Both the position numbers and the translations under genes were made by a program. Below, piece by piece: positions 35,889 through 44,042 of a DNA stretch of 57,536 nt; within the stretch, counting starts at the first letter, position 1; each line of letters starts with the position of its first letter. This DNA is from Desulfosporosinus metallidurans. Its GTDB lineage: Bacteria > Bacillota > Desulfitobacteriia > Desulfitobacteriales > Desulfitobacteriaceae. The notes under the pieces are model-generated. The model was not told the DNA's origin. It searched no databases and saw only the letters and a program-made list of their open reading frames with translations. The DNA is taken from assembly GCF_001936615.1 (NCBI RefSeq), contig NZ_MLBF01000027.1:1-57536 (forward strand), written 5' to 3'.

Positions 35889-36569
35889 ATGCTAAAAACC
35901 AAGGCAATCTTTGAAAGAAAAACCGATGATTTTGAGCCGAAGGATTGTATCATCGAAAAGACAGTCCGGCTGACAGCCGCAAAGTACGATGTGTTCTCAA
36001 AAAACATGCTGGCCGACTATGACTTTATCAAGGACAACATCGACCTTATGCATTGCGACAGTCAAGGCGCATACCACTGCCTGCTGGTGGTCGGTGAGGA
36101 TAGACCGGATGGTCTGCTTATCGAGTCAGAGGGGTATGGATACGGGCGCTACTCGGCATTTCTGCCCAACGCCGCCGACTTTTTGGAGGCGCATCCGGAG
36201 CAGGAACAGGCAAAGAAAGAACAGCAATCCGCTCCGGACTTCAAGCTCCAAGACCTGATGCGCATCCCTTTGGAGGACATTCACCTCGTCCACAGTGATG
36301 AGGACATCGAGCTGGCAACCATCGTGGAACTGAAATCCGATACGCTGACGGAGGCAGGCCGCAAGGAATGGGCTGACGTTCTGAACGCTGATGTGGTGCG
36401 TATCTTTGACGGAATCTACGGCGTACAGGTGGAGTGCAATGGTGTTGATCCGCAGCGCCTTTCTGACTTTTCGTTCATGCTGGCTGGTCAATGTTCTTCG
36501 CAGGATTATGAGAAATGGGTGGCGCAGGAGCCGCCGGAAGCGCCGGATATGCAGATGAAGCAACTGTAA
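35889..36569 (+). CDS. ICE protein (DUF6329-like) with DMQMKQL tail
   Basis: A 226-residue soluble acidic protein. Its N-terminal third (CIIEKTVRLTAAKYDVF, LADYDFIKDN, YHCLLVVGED, GYGRYSAF) matches a family frequent on Firmicutes ICEs that I believe is DUF6329. The end is an acidic linker followed by APDMQMKQL, a member of the shared tail set. Function unknown. Confidence 0.72.
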   Translation: MLKTKAIFERKTDDFEPKDCIIEKTVRLTAAKYDVFSKNMLADYDFIKDNIDLMHCDSQGAYHCLLVVGEDRPDGLLIESEGYGYGRYSAFLPNAADFLEAHPEQEQAKKEQQSAPDFKLQDLMRIPLEDIHLVHSDEDIELATIVELKSDTLTEAGRKEWADVLNADVVRIFDGIYGVQVECNGVDPQRLSDFSFMLAGQCSSQDYEKWVAQEPPEAPDMQMKQL

Positions 36570-36601
36570 ACAAGCACCGTGCATCAAGGGAGGTGGTGAA
36601 A

Positions 36602-37207
36602 TTGAGTAGAACAAAAAACAATGAAAGTTCCGAAGCGGAGCTGCAAAAATCCTTTGATCAATGGGATGCTTTATATGAATTTGGCGGTCATGATCCTTTC
36701 TGGCCGGACGGTGTGAACCTAAATCTTGTGCGAAACCACATTCTCTATTACAAAAAACAGATTGAAGAAAGCTGTGAGCCGGAGAACTATCCCGCCATTT
36801 ATCATCGAGAAAGCCCTCCGGAAGTCTCGCAGGATTACATGGCCAGAGCAGATGAAATCAGAGAGAATGCCAAGCATTCTCTCGCACTTTATAAGCAGGA
36901 TGAAAACTACTGTTTTTTGCTGACAAGGGTTGACCGCATTGATCCCAAGGAGGCAAAGCGGCTCTGCGTGAGAAACGTGATCAACTATACCAAGAGTTTG
37001 GAAGCTGCCATCGCTTCGGACGACCTTGTGACCATGCGGCGGCATGAAAATTCTGAAAGATACCTGCCGTCCTTCGAGCAGTGCGCCCAGCGTGTGCGGG
37101 AGCTGAAGCTACCTGAAAATGAGCAGCTCTCCCTGTTTTCGCTGCTGCTGGAGGACGAGGATGAGCCATGGGAGGAAGAAGAAAGCACCATGAGCATGAA
37201 TTTTTAA
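36602..37207 (+). CDS. ICE protein of unknown function with TMSMNF tail
   Basis: A 201-residue helical soluble protein. TTG 36602 is chosen because GGGAGGTGGTG precedes it; the frame is open further upstream but overlaps the previous gene. It contains DGVNLNLVRNHILYYK and ends in a very acidic run followed by STMSMNF, part of the shared tail set. No family recognised. Confidence 0.7.
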   Translation: MSRTKNNESSEAELQKSFDQWDALYEFGGHDPFWPDGVNLNLVRNHILYYKKQIEESCEPENYPAIYHRESPPEVSQDYMARADEIRENAKHSLALYKQDENYCFLLTRVDRIDPKEAKRLCVRNVINYTKSLEAAIASDDLVTMRRHENSERYLPSFEQCAQRVRELKLPENEQLSLFSLLLEDEDEPWEEEESTMSMNF

Positions 37208-37221
37208 GGAGGCAATGAGCC

Positions 37222-37593
37222 ATGAGAGAAACTGAACTGAAGATACTGTTCCCAACGGAGAGGCTGGACGCGCTCCGTTTTTTTATCGGTAAAAAGGAGC
37301 TGACTGTTGAGCAGGAGCTAAAGGATTATCTTGATAAAACCTACGAGCGGATTGTCCCCGCCAATGTTCGGGAGTATGTGGAAAACCGGCTTGATCAAAC
37401 ACCGACACAGGAGGAAGCGTCCGAACAGGAGGCGCAGGAGTCTCAGCCGGAGCCACAGAGGGAGCGTCAGTCAAGGCAATCCCGCCGCCAACGTGAGCAG
37501 ACGGCGGCTGAAGCTGCCCCTGCTCCAGAATCCCAGACGGAAGACGCAGCCCCTACCGAGGAAGAAAACCAAGGCATGAGTATGAGTATATAA
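37222..37593 (+). CDS. DUF6103-like protein with GMSMSI tail
   Basis: A 123-residue protein. The first 60 residues (KILFPTERLDALRFFI...VPANVREYVENR) are a ribbon/helical domain I take as DUF6103; the rest is a Gln/Glu/Arg-rich low-complexity linker ending NQGMSMSI. The paralogue at 37991 keeps the same domain but has no such tail, so the tail is separable from the fold. Confidence 0.75.
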   Translation: MRETELKILFPTERLDALRFFIGKKELTVEQELKDYLDKTYERIVPANVREYVENRLDQTPTQEEASEQEAQESQPEPQRERQSRQSRRQREQTAAEAAPAPESQTEDAAPTEEENQGMSMSI

Positions 37594-37603
37594 GGAGGAA
37601 GCC

Positions 37604-37969
37604 ATGGAGAAAACAATCAAAGTGTTAATGGTCGAACCGTTAAAAGAACCCTATCCTGCTATGATTAAAAACACCTTGGAGGGATTGCAAAACGTTGTTG
37701 GCGGTCTGATTGAGCCAATCTATATGGAGAACGACGTAGCCCTTGTCTGCAACGAGGAAGCGAAGCTCATAGGATTGGAGGGAAACCGTTCTCTTGAAAA
37801 TGACATTATCGCCGGAACCTTCCTCGTGGTTGGCAGCAATGATGAGGGCGAGTTTATATCTCTGCCCGAAGATAAAATGCAGCAGTACAACGAAAGGTTT
37901 CAAAAGCCGGAGGTCTTCACTAAGGAACAAGTGGATGATACAATCGGCTTCACATTCATAAACTTTTAA
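37604..37969 (+). CDS. DUF3846-like protein
   Basis: A 121-residue protein: IKVLMVEPLKEPYPAMIKNTLEGLQNVVGGLIEPIY is typical of DUF3846, followed by an ICNEEAKL-type segment and NDIIAGTFLVVG. The family is common on Firmicutes mobile elements, function unknown. It ends in GFTFINF, which has no tail of the Met type. Confidence 0.78.
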   Translation: MEKTIKVLMVEPLKEPYPAMIKNTLEGLQNVVGGLIEPIYMENDVALVCNEEAKLIGLEGNRSLENDIIAGTFLVVGSNDEGEFISLPEDKMQQYNERFQKPEVFTKEQVDDTIGFTFINF

Positions 37970-37990
37970 TTTTGAAGGGAGATATTTACC

Positions 37991-38242
37991 ATGAAAAAAG
38001 CAATGATTCAAATTAAATTTGATGAAGAAAGGCTGAATGCCATCAAACAGTACATGAGCAAAAAAGATGCTTCCCTCGATACGGAGTTGGACGATGTCAT
38101 GCAGAAGCTCTATGAAAAACACGTTCCTGCGCCCGTTCGTGAGTACATCGAAAACCGTGATTCTGAGGAACAGGAAAAACAAAAAAGACCGACTCGTCCC
38201 TCTACTTCCTCTGCTGCCAATAACAGTAGCAGTCCTGCATAA
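37991..38242 (+). CDS. DUF6103-like protein without tail
   Basis: An 83-residue paralogue of the protein at 37222: same order of IKFDEERLNAIKQYM and VPAPVREYIENR, then a short Ser-rich end. It stands directly before the oriT-like region and relaxosome genes, so it may be a DNA-binding accessory. No direct evidence for DNA binding. Confidence 0.7.
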   Translation: MKKAMIQIKFDEERLNAIKQYMSKKDASLDTELDDVMQKLYEKHVPAPVREYIENRDSEEQEKQKRPTRPSTSSAANNSSSPA

Positions 38243-38652
38243 ACAGCGGGCAAATAGTCACGGATTTGGCGGTTGTATCGCCCTGTGTGCCACTTTGACA
38301 AGCAGGGTGGCATCGTTACACCTGTGGGCAGCTTTCAGCCCCATGTTGGGGCTTTGTGAGAAACAAACCAAAACACAGATACAGGCGTTGGAAATCTCCC
38401 TCACTTTGCAGGGGGGGTGAACCATGGGGTCGAAAACGGTGCAGGTTAAAGAGGCGGGGTCGTAAACGCCCCTGCCTCGGCTCACATCAGCCCGTAATGC
38501 GGGCTGAAGAACGTTTCTCTCAGGGGTCGGATTTTGCCCATCAGGGTCAAGACAGGGGTTGCAAATCTCTACAAAGCGCATAGATATAAGCTTTTTACAG
38601 GCGTTGCAACAGGTGTTGCGGCTAAAAATACGCCGGATTGGAGGTCAAGAAT
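38243..38652. other. Gene-free hairpin-rich region, candidate oriT
   Basis: 410 bases with no gene, immediately before the relaxosome protein and relaxase. At least four stem-loops are visible: TGCCAC/GTGGCA (38288-38312), AGCCCCA/TGGGGCT (38337-38353), GAGGC-GGGG/CCCC-GCCTC (38451-38478, one bulge) and CAGCCCG/CGGGCTG (38488-38506). It also contains a G-run (GCAGGGGGGG). Position and structure fit an origin of transfer; the nick site cannot be named. Confidence 0.55.
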
Positions 38653-39060
38653 ATGGCAGAAGAAAATAAAAAGAAGTTTCCCCTTTGGATGCATCCCGAA
38701 ACACAAAAGCAGGTCAAGGAGTGGTACAAAAAGGACAACTGCAGCAGTCAGAGCGAGTTTATCGAAAAGGCAATTCTATTCTACTGCGGCTATATTTCCG
38801 CAGAGAACAGCATGAAGTTTTTACCCACCGCCATCACTTCCGCAATGGCTGGTGTGGTGGAAAGCTCGGAGAACCGAATGGCTCGGCTGCTTTTTAAGTT
38901 GGCGGTGGAGATGTCTATGATGATGAACATCATCGCATCTAATGCAGAGATCAATGAAACCCTACTGCAAAGATTGCGCGGCAAATGCGTCAGTGATGTA
39001 AAAAAATCCATCGGCTCCGTAACCTTCGAAGATGTAGTAAAATTTCAAAATGGCGAGTAA
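38653..39060 (+). CDS. Relaxosome accessory protein candidate
   Basis: A 135-residue basic-start protein. ATG 38653 follows GGAGG. The N-terminus (PLWMHPETQKQVKEWYKKDNCSSQSEFIEKAI) resembles a ribbon-helix-helix-type DNA-binding start; a long helical part follows. It ends 12 bases before the relaxase gene, the usual place for the oriT-binding partner. Confidence 0.72.
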   Translation: MAEENKKKFPLWMHPETQKQVKEWYKKDNCSSQSEFIEKAILFYCGYISAENSMKFLPTAITSAMAGVVESSENRMARLLFKLAVEMSMMMNIIASNAEINETLLQRLRGKCVSDVKKSIGSVTFEDVVKFQNGE

Positions 39061-39072
39061 GGGTGATGAGGA

Positions 39073-42000
39073 ATGCCGAGGATTATATTCAAATGCCGCT
39101 ACCTGAAAAACTCATCGGAGCATCTCTCAAACCTCGTGGAGTATGTTGCCACCCGCGAGGGCGTTGAAAAAATACCGGACAGTACACGTTTGCTTCCTGC
39201 CACAAAAAAACAGCAGAAGCTCATCGCTGACATCCTGCAAAAGTTTCCGGACACCGTCGATCTGTTTGAATATGAGGACTACCTGAAAGAGCAGACAAGA
39301 GAAAACGCTACGGAGCTTATCTTCATGGCAGTGGAACAGAACCTCGACCTGATTGGCAAGAAGAAAAACTACGTTGGATACATTGCCAAGCGACCAAGGG
39401 TGGAAAGCCTTGGTACGCATGGCCTGTTCACGGATGCAGGTGTGCCGGTGGTGCTGTCACAGGTTGCGGAAGAAGTCGCAAACCATCCCGGTAATGTGTG
39501 GACGAATGTGATTTCTTTGCGCCGCGAGGATGCAGCGCGGCTCGGTTATGATAACGCCAAGGCATGGCAGGATTTGATTCGTGGGCAGCGCAACATGATT
39601 GCGGAGCAGATGAAAATTGTGCCGGAGAATCTCAGGTGGTATGCAGCCTATCATAATGAGAGTCATCATCCGCACATCCACCTGATTGCATACTCCACTG
39701 ATCCCACAGAAGCCTATGTCACCAAAGAGGCTATCAAAAATATGCGCAGCAGTCTTGCAGGGGAAATCTTCCGGCAGAATCTGCTGCAGATTTATTCTGA
39801 ACAGACGGAGCGCCGCACTGCCCTGACAAAACAAAGTCAGGATACCATGCGGAATATCATCATGCAGATCAGCACCGGCATCTGTAAAAATAAAACCATC
39901 GAGGATCTGATTGTGCATTTGGTAGAGCGCCTCAAGTACACAACCGGCAAAAAGCAATACGGTTATTTAAAAGCGCCGCTCAAAGCAATGATCGATCAGA
40001 TTGTGGATGAATTGGAAAAGGATGCGCGGGTGGCAGAATGCTATGCAAAATGGTATGAGTTGCGCAACGAGGTGTTAAAAACCTATGTCGACAAGCTATC
40101 GCCGCCTCTTCCTCTTTCTAACCAAAAAGAATTTAAACAGATCAAAAACATGGTGATTGCCGAAGCGTTAAACATTGGCAGTCACCATGTCACCATTGAG
40201 CAGGATGAGGATATGGAAGGATTGGCTGACGAAGCGGAATCCACCATGGACGTACCGGGCGATGTACGTTCGGCAGAGCAAGAAATACCGTCAGTTGATG
40301 ATGAAATGACTGAAGCCGTCGAAGACATTTCCGGTACTGAACCGGAACCTATATGGGAGGAAGCATCAGAAGCCGATGAATTGGTAGAATTACACTATCA
40401 TGTGGCATGGAGCGAACGCTACAAAGAGGCGCGTGTGTATCTTTACGGCAGTGATGATATGGAGCAGGACTTCACGGAGGCCATTCGCCTCTTCATGGAG
40501 GAAGCCGAAACCGGCAACGCCCTTGCCATGAATGACCTTGGACGGATGCATGCAGATGGTATCAGTGTAGAGATGGATGAAGCTGTAGCGCTGGACTGGT
40601 ATGACAAAGCTCTCACTGCATTTTTAAAAGTGGAATCGGAAAAACCGAAACCATATACCCAATACCGCATCGGGAAAATGTATGCAGCGGGGCTTGGAAC
40701 GCCGCAGGATTATGAGGAAGCGGCAGGCTGGTTTGACATGGCTGTTTCCAAGAATCACAAATACGCGCAGTACAGCCTGGGTGGACTTTACTATCAAGGT
40801 CATGGTGTCTCACAGGACTTTGTAATGGCTTTTGACCTGTACCGAAAATCAGCAAGGCAAAAAAATCCCTATGCATCCTATGAGCTGGCAAAAATGTTCC
40901 GCGATGCAGTCGGTACGGAAAAGGATATGGAGAAAGCCGATGAACACTTCAAGAAAGCGTTCACCGGCTTTTTAGATTTGGAAGGCCAAAGCAAGGACGA
41001 CAAGCTCCAGTACCGTCTTGGTCAGATGCTTTATACTGGAATCGGTACAGAGCAGGACACCGCCGCCGCAATTGTTTATTTTGAAAAGGCTGCAAAGCTG
41101 GGGAATATCCATGCGCAGTATATGCTCGGCAAGATTTATCTGGATGCTAACAGCGGGCATGAAGATATGGAAAAAGCATTGGAATGGCTCACAAAAGCTA
41201 CCAACAATGGCAACGCCCATGCGCAGTATGCACTCGGCAAGCTCTATCGTGACGGAAGTCATCTGAACAAGGATATTGCAAAGGCGGTGGCGCTGTTCAC
41301 CCAATCGGCAGAACAGGAAAATCAGTATGCGGCCTATTCTCTTGGCAAGCTGTATCTTACAAGTGAGGACATCCCCAAGGATGTGTCCGCTGCTGTCAAA
41401 TGGCTCATGCTTTCCGCTGACATCGGCAATCAGTTTGCGCAGTACGCGTTGGCGAAACTGTATCTTGCTGGTGAGGACATAGAAAAGAATATTCCGAAAG
41501 CGATGGAACTGCTGACCAAATCCGCACTGCAGAACAATCAGTTCGCAGAATACAAGCTTGGCAGGCTCTATCTTTCCGGTGAGGATGTACCAAAAGATAT
41601 TGCGGCAGCCATTAAGTGGCTTACCGCCTCCGCTGAACAGGGGAATCAGTATGCGGCATATCAACTCGGCAAGCTCTACCTGTCCGGCGAGGATGTGCCA
41701 AAGGATATCGTGGCAGCTGTGAAATGGCTGACCGCATCCGCCGAGCAAGGCAACCAATATGCTCAGTACGCACTCGGCAAGCTGTATCTCATGGGACATG
41801 ACCTTCCGCGAGATCGGGATGCCGCATTGAAATGGCTGATCGCATCATCGGCACAGGGAAACATCTACGCGAAGTTTTTGATCGACCATATAGACTCGTT
41901 TCGTGATCCAGCCGTCCTGCTGGTCGCAACACGGCTGATGCACCATCTCGGAAATATCTTCCGCGACGAGCATAACAGAGTTGGCAGCAGCCCGTACATG

Positions 42001-42093
42001 CAGGTTGACCGCAAACTGCGCAAAAAACTTATGCAGAAAAAATCGGCGCAGGGTCATGCCTATGACGATCATGCGCCGCAACAAAGCTATTAA
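39073..42093 (+). CDS. MobP-type relaxase fused to Sel1 repeats
   Basis: A 1006-residue protein. The first about 330 residues form a MOBP (MobP3-like) relaxase; the metal-binding cluster HNESHHPHIH lies near 194-203. A helical and acidic spacer (about 330-445) follows, then about 13 Sel1/TPR-like repeats (each with a YxLGKLY-type helix) to residue 960. Several repeats near 41560-41800 are almost identical in DNA. The relaxase nicks oriT and pilots the strand; Sel1 repeats are protein-binding scaffolds, so the fusion may bind the coupling protein or cargo. The ribosome site is weak (GATGAGGA). Confidence 0.85.
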   Translation: MPRIIFKCRYLKNSSEHLSNLVEYVATREGVEKIPDSTRLLPATKKQQKLIADILQKFPDTVDLFEYEDYLKEQTRENATELIFMAVEQNLDLIGKKKNYVGYIAKRPRVESLGTHGLFTDAGVPVVLSQVAEEVANHPGNVWTNVISLRREDAARLGYDNAKAWQDLIRGQRNMIAEQMKIVPENLRWYAAYHNESHHPHIHLIAYSTDPTEAYVTKEAIKNMRSSLAGEIFRQNLLQIYSEQTERRTALTKQSQDTMRNIIMQISTGICKNKTIEDLIVHLVERLKYTTGKKQYGYLKAPLKAMIDQIVDELEKDARVAECYAKWYELRNEVLKTYVDKLSPPLPLSNQKEFKQIKNMVIAEALNIGSHHVTIEQDEDMEGLADEAESTMDVPGDVRSAEQEIPSVDDEMTEAVEDISGTEPEPIWEEASEADELVELHYHVAWSERYKEARVYLYGSDDMEQDFTEAIRLFMEEAETGNALAMNDLGRMHADGISVEMDEAVALDWYDKALTAFLKVESEKPKPYTQYRIGKMYAAGLGTPQDYEEAAGWFDMAVSKNHKYAQYSLGGLYYQGHGVSQDFVMAFDLYRKSARQKNPYASYELAKMFRDAVGTEKDMEKADEHFKKAFTGFLDLEGQSKDDKLQYRLGQMLYTGIGTEQDTAAAIVYFEKAAKLGNIHAQYMLGKIYLDANSGHEDMEKALEWLTKATNNGNAHAQYALGKLYRDGSHLNKDIAKAVALFTQSAEQENQYAAYSLGKLYLTSEDIPKDVSAAVKWLMLSADIGNQFAQYALAKLYLAGEDIEKNIPKAMELLTKSALQNNQFAEYKLGRLYLSGEDVPKDIAAAIKWLTASAEQGNQYAAYQLGKLYLSGEDVPKDIVAAVKWLTASAEQGNQYAQYALGKLYLMGHDLPRDRDAALKWLIASSAQGNIYAKFLIDHIDSFRDPAVLLVATRLMHHLGNIFRDEHNRVGSSPYMQVDRKLRKKLMQKKSAQGHAYDDHAPQQSY

Positions 42094-42170
42094 CAGGAGG
42101 CATCCACATGAAGAAATACTACCCATAGAAAAAAGAAAAGCTACCGGTCACGATGATACCGCAAAGGTTG

Positions 42171-42199
42171 AAGCCGCCCGTTCAAAGGGTGGCTTTTTT
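42171..42199 (+). terminator. Intrinsic terminator after the relaxase gene
   Basis: AAGCCGCCC (42171-42179) pairs with GGGTGGCTT (42187-42195, one G-T pair), then a T run. Upstream of it a 6-codon reading frame with AGGAGG (near 42110) is too short to call. Confidence 0.75.
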
Positions 42200-42241
42200 T
42201 CGCAGATCAGGTAAACGAAAGCGCTGACAAGGAGGGATATC

Positions 42242-43705
42242 ATGGCAGAATACATTTACTTCACCGACGAGCAGAAACGCCGGGCTAATTCCGTCGACCT
42301 TGTGGACTTTTTGCAAAGACAGGGTGAACAGCTCATCCGCTCCGGCAGAGATCGACGGTTAAAAAGCGACCACAGCATCACCATTCGAGGTAACCAATGG
42401 TTTGACCATGGCACAGAGCAAGGTGGCCTTGCCATCGATTTCGTGCAGGAGTTTTATGGTTTGTCCTTTCCAGGCGCAGTCACCATGCTGCTCGGCGGTG
42501 AACAGGGCGTGGAATTTAAACAGACCGACAAAAGCGCACCAGCTCCGGAGCGAAAACCATTTGCTCTGCCGGAAGCCAACAGTGACATGCGACGTGTATT
42601 TGCTTATCTTATCAAGCAGCGGTTTCTCGACCGCGCCGTTTTGACTCATTTTTCCAGAGCAAAAATGCTCTACGAGGATAAGGAATACCACAATGCGGTG
42701 TTCGTTGGCTTCGATGAAAACGGTGTGGTAAAGCATGCTCATAAAAGAGGTACTTATTCTAATGGTGGTGGTTATCGAGGTAATGTGGAAAGCAGTGATC
42801 CAAGATACAGCTTTCATTATATCGGTACCAACGACAGACTGTATGTGTTCGAGGCTCCGATTGACTTACTCTCGTTTATCACGCTCTACCCAAAAAACTG
42901 GCAGCAGAACAGCTATGTTGCCTTGGACGGTGTGGCCGAACACGCCGTGCTCTACCAACTCTCCCGCAACAAGCGACTTCAAAGTGTGGCGCTGTGTTTG
43001 GATCATGACGAAGCGGGCATCGAAGCCACAGACCGTCTGACGGAAATCATCCATGAGCATGGATATATGGAAGTTTCCTGTCTGCAGCCCGAATACAAGG
43101 ACTGGAATGAATGTCTGAAAGCAAGGAATGGCGTCACGCCGATCCCGTCACAGGAGCATCCCAAGCTGGAAGTCTTGCCAGAAGTATGCGGATCACTTCA
43201 TGAGACATGCGAAGTTTTAAGATCTGCGCGCAATCCCTACGATGCACTGTTGGAGCATTACGAAAAGCTAAAACCATTAATCTCCGATGGAAAGTTGGTG
43301 CGTGGAAAAGAAACTGCCGTGACGGAGCATCTGCAATGCATGGCGGCATATTCTCTGCTTTCTGTTCAAAGGGAATACCGGCAGCTTGAACAGCCGGTAA
43401 CGACAGAGCAGCTCATCGGAGAACTTCAGGAAAGCTACAAGCCTCATCAGGATCGGGGCAAACTGCGCTCCAAGGCAGACGACATCCAGCAGGACGTGGC
43501 AGCGGCTAACCGTCAGCTTAATACGGCGGGCATCCGCAGCCTTGATGATAAGCAAGACTTAATCAGTTCCTGTATGCACCTTGCACTGAACTGTGTCAGG
43601 ACGCATATTTTTGTCACCCTTGAAGCACAGAAGCAAAGTGTGTGCAAAACTGTTCGGGAACAGATGGATTGCGAACAATCGGCGCAGCCGGTTCTCACCA
43701 TGTAG
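42242..43705 (+). CDS. DUF3991/TOPRIM primase-like protein
   Basis: A 487-residue protein. Residues about 10-90 resemble the DnaG-like/DUF3991 start without a complete zinc knuckle (SITIRGNQWFDHGTEQGGLAIDFV). The TOPRIM part follows with a Glu-bearing FEAPIDLLSF and the acidic LCLDHDEAGIEA. Such proteins prime or process transferred single-stranded DNA in conjugative elements. The C-terminal 150 residues are helical and unassigned. Ends with VLTM. Confidence 0.85.
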   Translation: MAEYIYFTDEQKRRANSVDLVDFLQRQGEQLIRSGRDRRLKSDHSITIRGNQWFDHGTEQGGLAIDFVQEFYGLSFPGAVTMLLGGEQGVEFKQTDKSAPAPERKPFALPEANSDMRRVFAYLIKQRFLDRAVLTHFSRAKMLYEDKEYHNAVFVGFDENGVVKHAHKRGTYSNGGGYRGNVESSDPRYSFHYIGTNDRLYVFEAPIDLLSFITLYPKNWQQNSYVALDGVAEHAVLYQLSRNKRLQSVALCLDHDEAGIEATDRLTEIIHEHGYMEVSCLQPEYKDWNECLKARNGVTPIPSQEHPKLEVLPEVCGSLHETCEVLRSARNPYDALLEHYEKLKPLISDGKLVRGKETAVTEHLQCMAAYSLLSVQREYRQLEQPVTTEQLIGELQESYKPHQDRGKLRSKADDIQQDVAAANRQLNTAGIRSLDDKQDLISSCMHLALNCVRTHIFVTLEAQKQSVCKTVREQMDCEQSAQPVLTM

Positions 43706-43736
43706 GAAGCCAAAAATGCATCCATGGTTTACAGGT

Positions 43737-43766
43737 AAAGGCGGCAGAAACCTCTGCCGCCTTTAC
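43737..43766 (+). terminator. Hairpin terminator, possibly bidirectional
   Basis: AAAGGCGGCAGA (43737-43748) and TCTGCCGCCTTT (43753-43764) form a perfect 12-bp stem with loop AACC. Confidence 0.75.
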
Positions 43767-43945
43767 TCATCCATATACTCACTTTGCTTGATCAGACTGC
43801 TATAGAACTTAGTTTGCCTGCTGCGGTAATGCTCTTTTATCACGGCGGTATATTCGGCACGAAGCCAGCTATTGATTTTGGTAACCTGACTCTGCTTTAA
43901 ATGGCAGAATTATTTATCTGTACGGAGCAACTGCCCGTCGATCAT
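43763..43945 (-). pseudogene. Small minus-strand gene remnant with an in-frame TAA
   Basis: Reading leftward from ATG at 43945: MIDGQLLRTDK, then TAA (43910-43912), then in the same frame FCHLKQSQVTKINSWL... to MDE and a stop at 43763, 61 codons in all. The frame after the stop has a protein-like composition (LRAEYTAVIKEHYRSR). I do not recognise the family. It may be a remnant of a small mobile-element gene or chance. Confidence 0.35.
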
Positions 43946-44042
43946 TTGATGGTTTTTTCATGACCTATACCAGCACCCCTCAATCCATATTCAAATTATA
44001 GTTTTAAACACAAACAATGTCAAACAACAAGGAGGTACCCCT

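Larger units (their letters stand above)
43706..44042. other. Intergenic stretch with terminator and a decayed minus-strand ORF
   Basis: Contains a hairpin terminator (43737-43764) and a broken minus-strand reading frame (43763-43945). The last 40 bases hold the AAGGAGG of the coupling-protein gene. Confidence 0.6.

Noticed and set aside
40972..41799. Long minus-strand ORF of 275 codons
   Set aside because: Lies fully within the Sel1-repeat part of the relaxase and mirrors its repeats; no start signal.
42110..42130. Six-codon ORF with AGGAGG after the relaxase
   Set aside because: Too short to support, and no known leader function.
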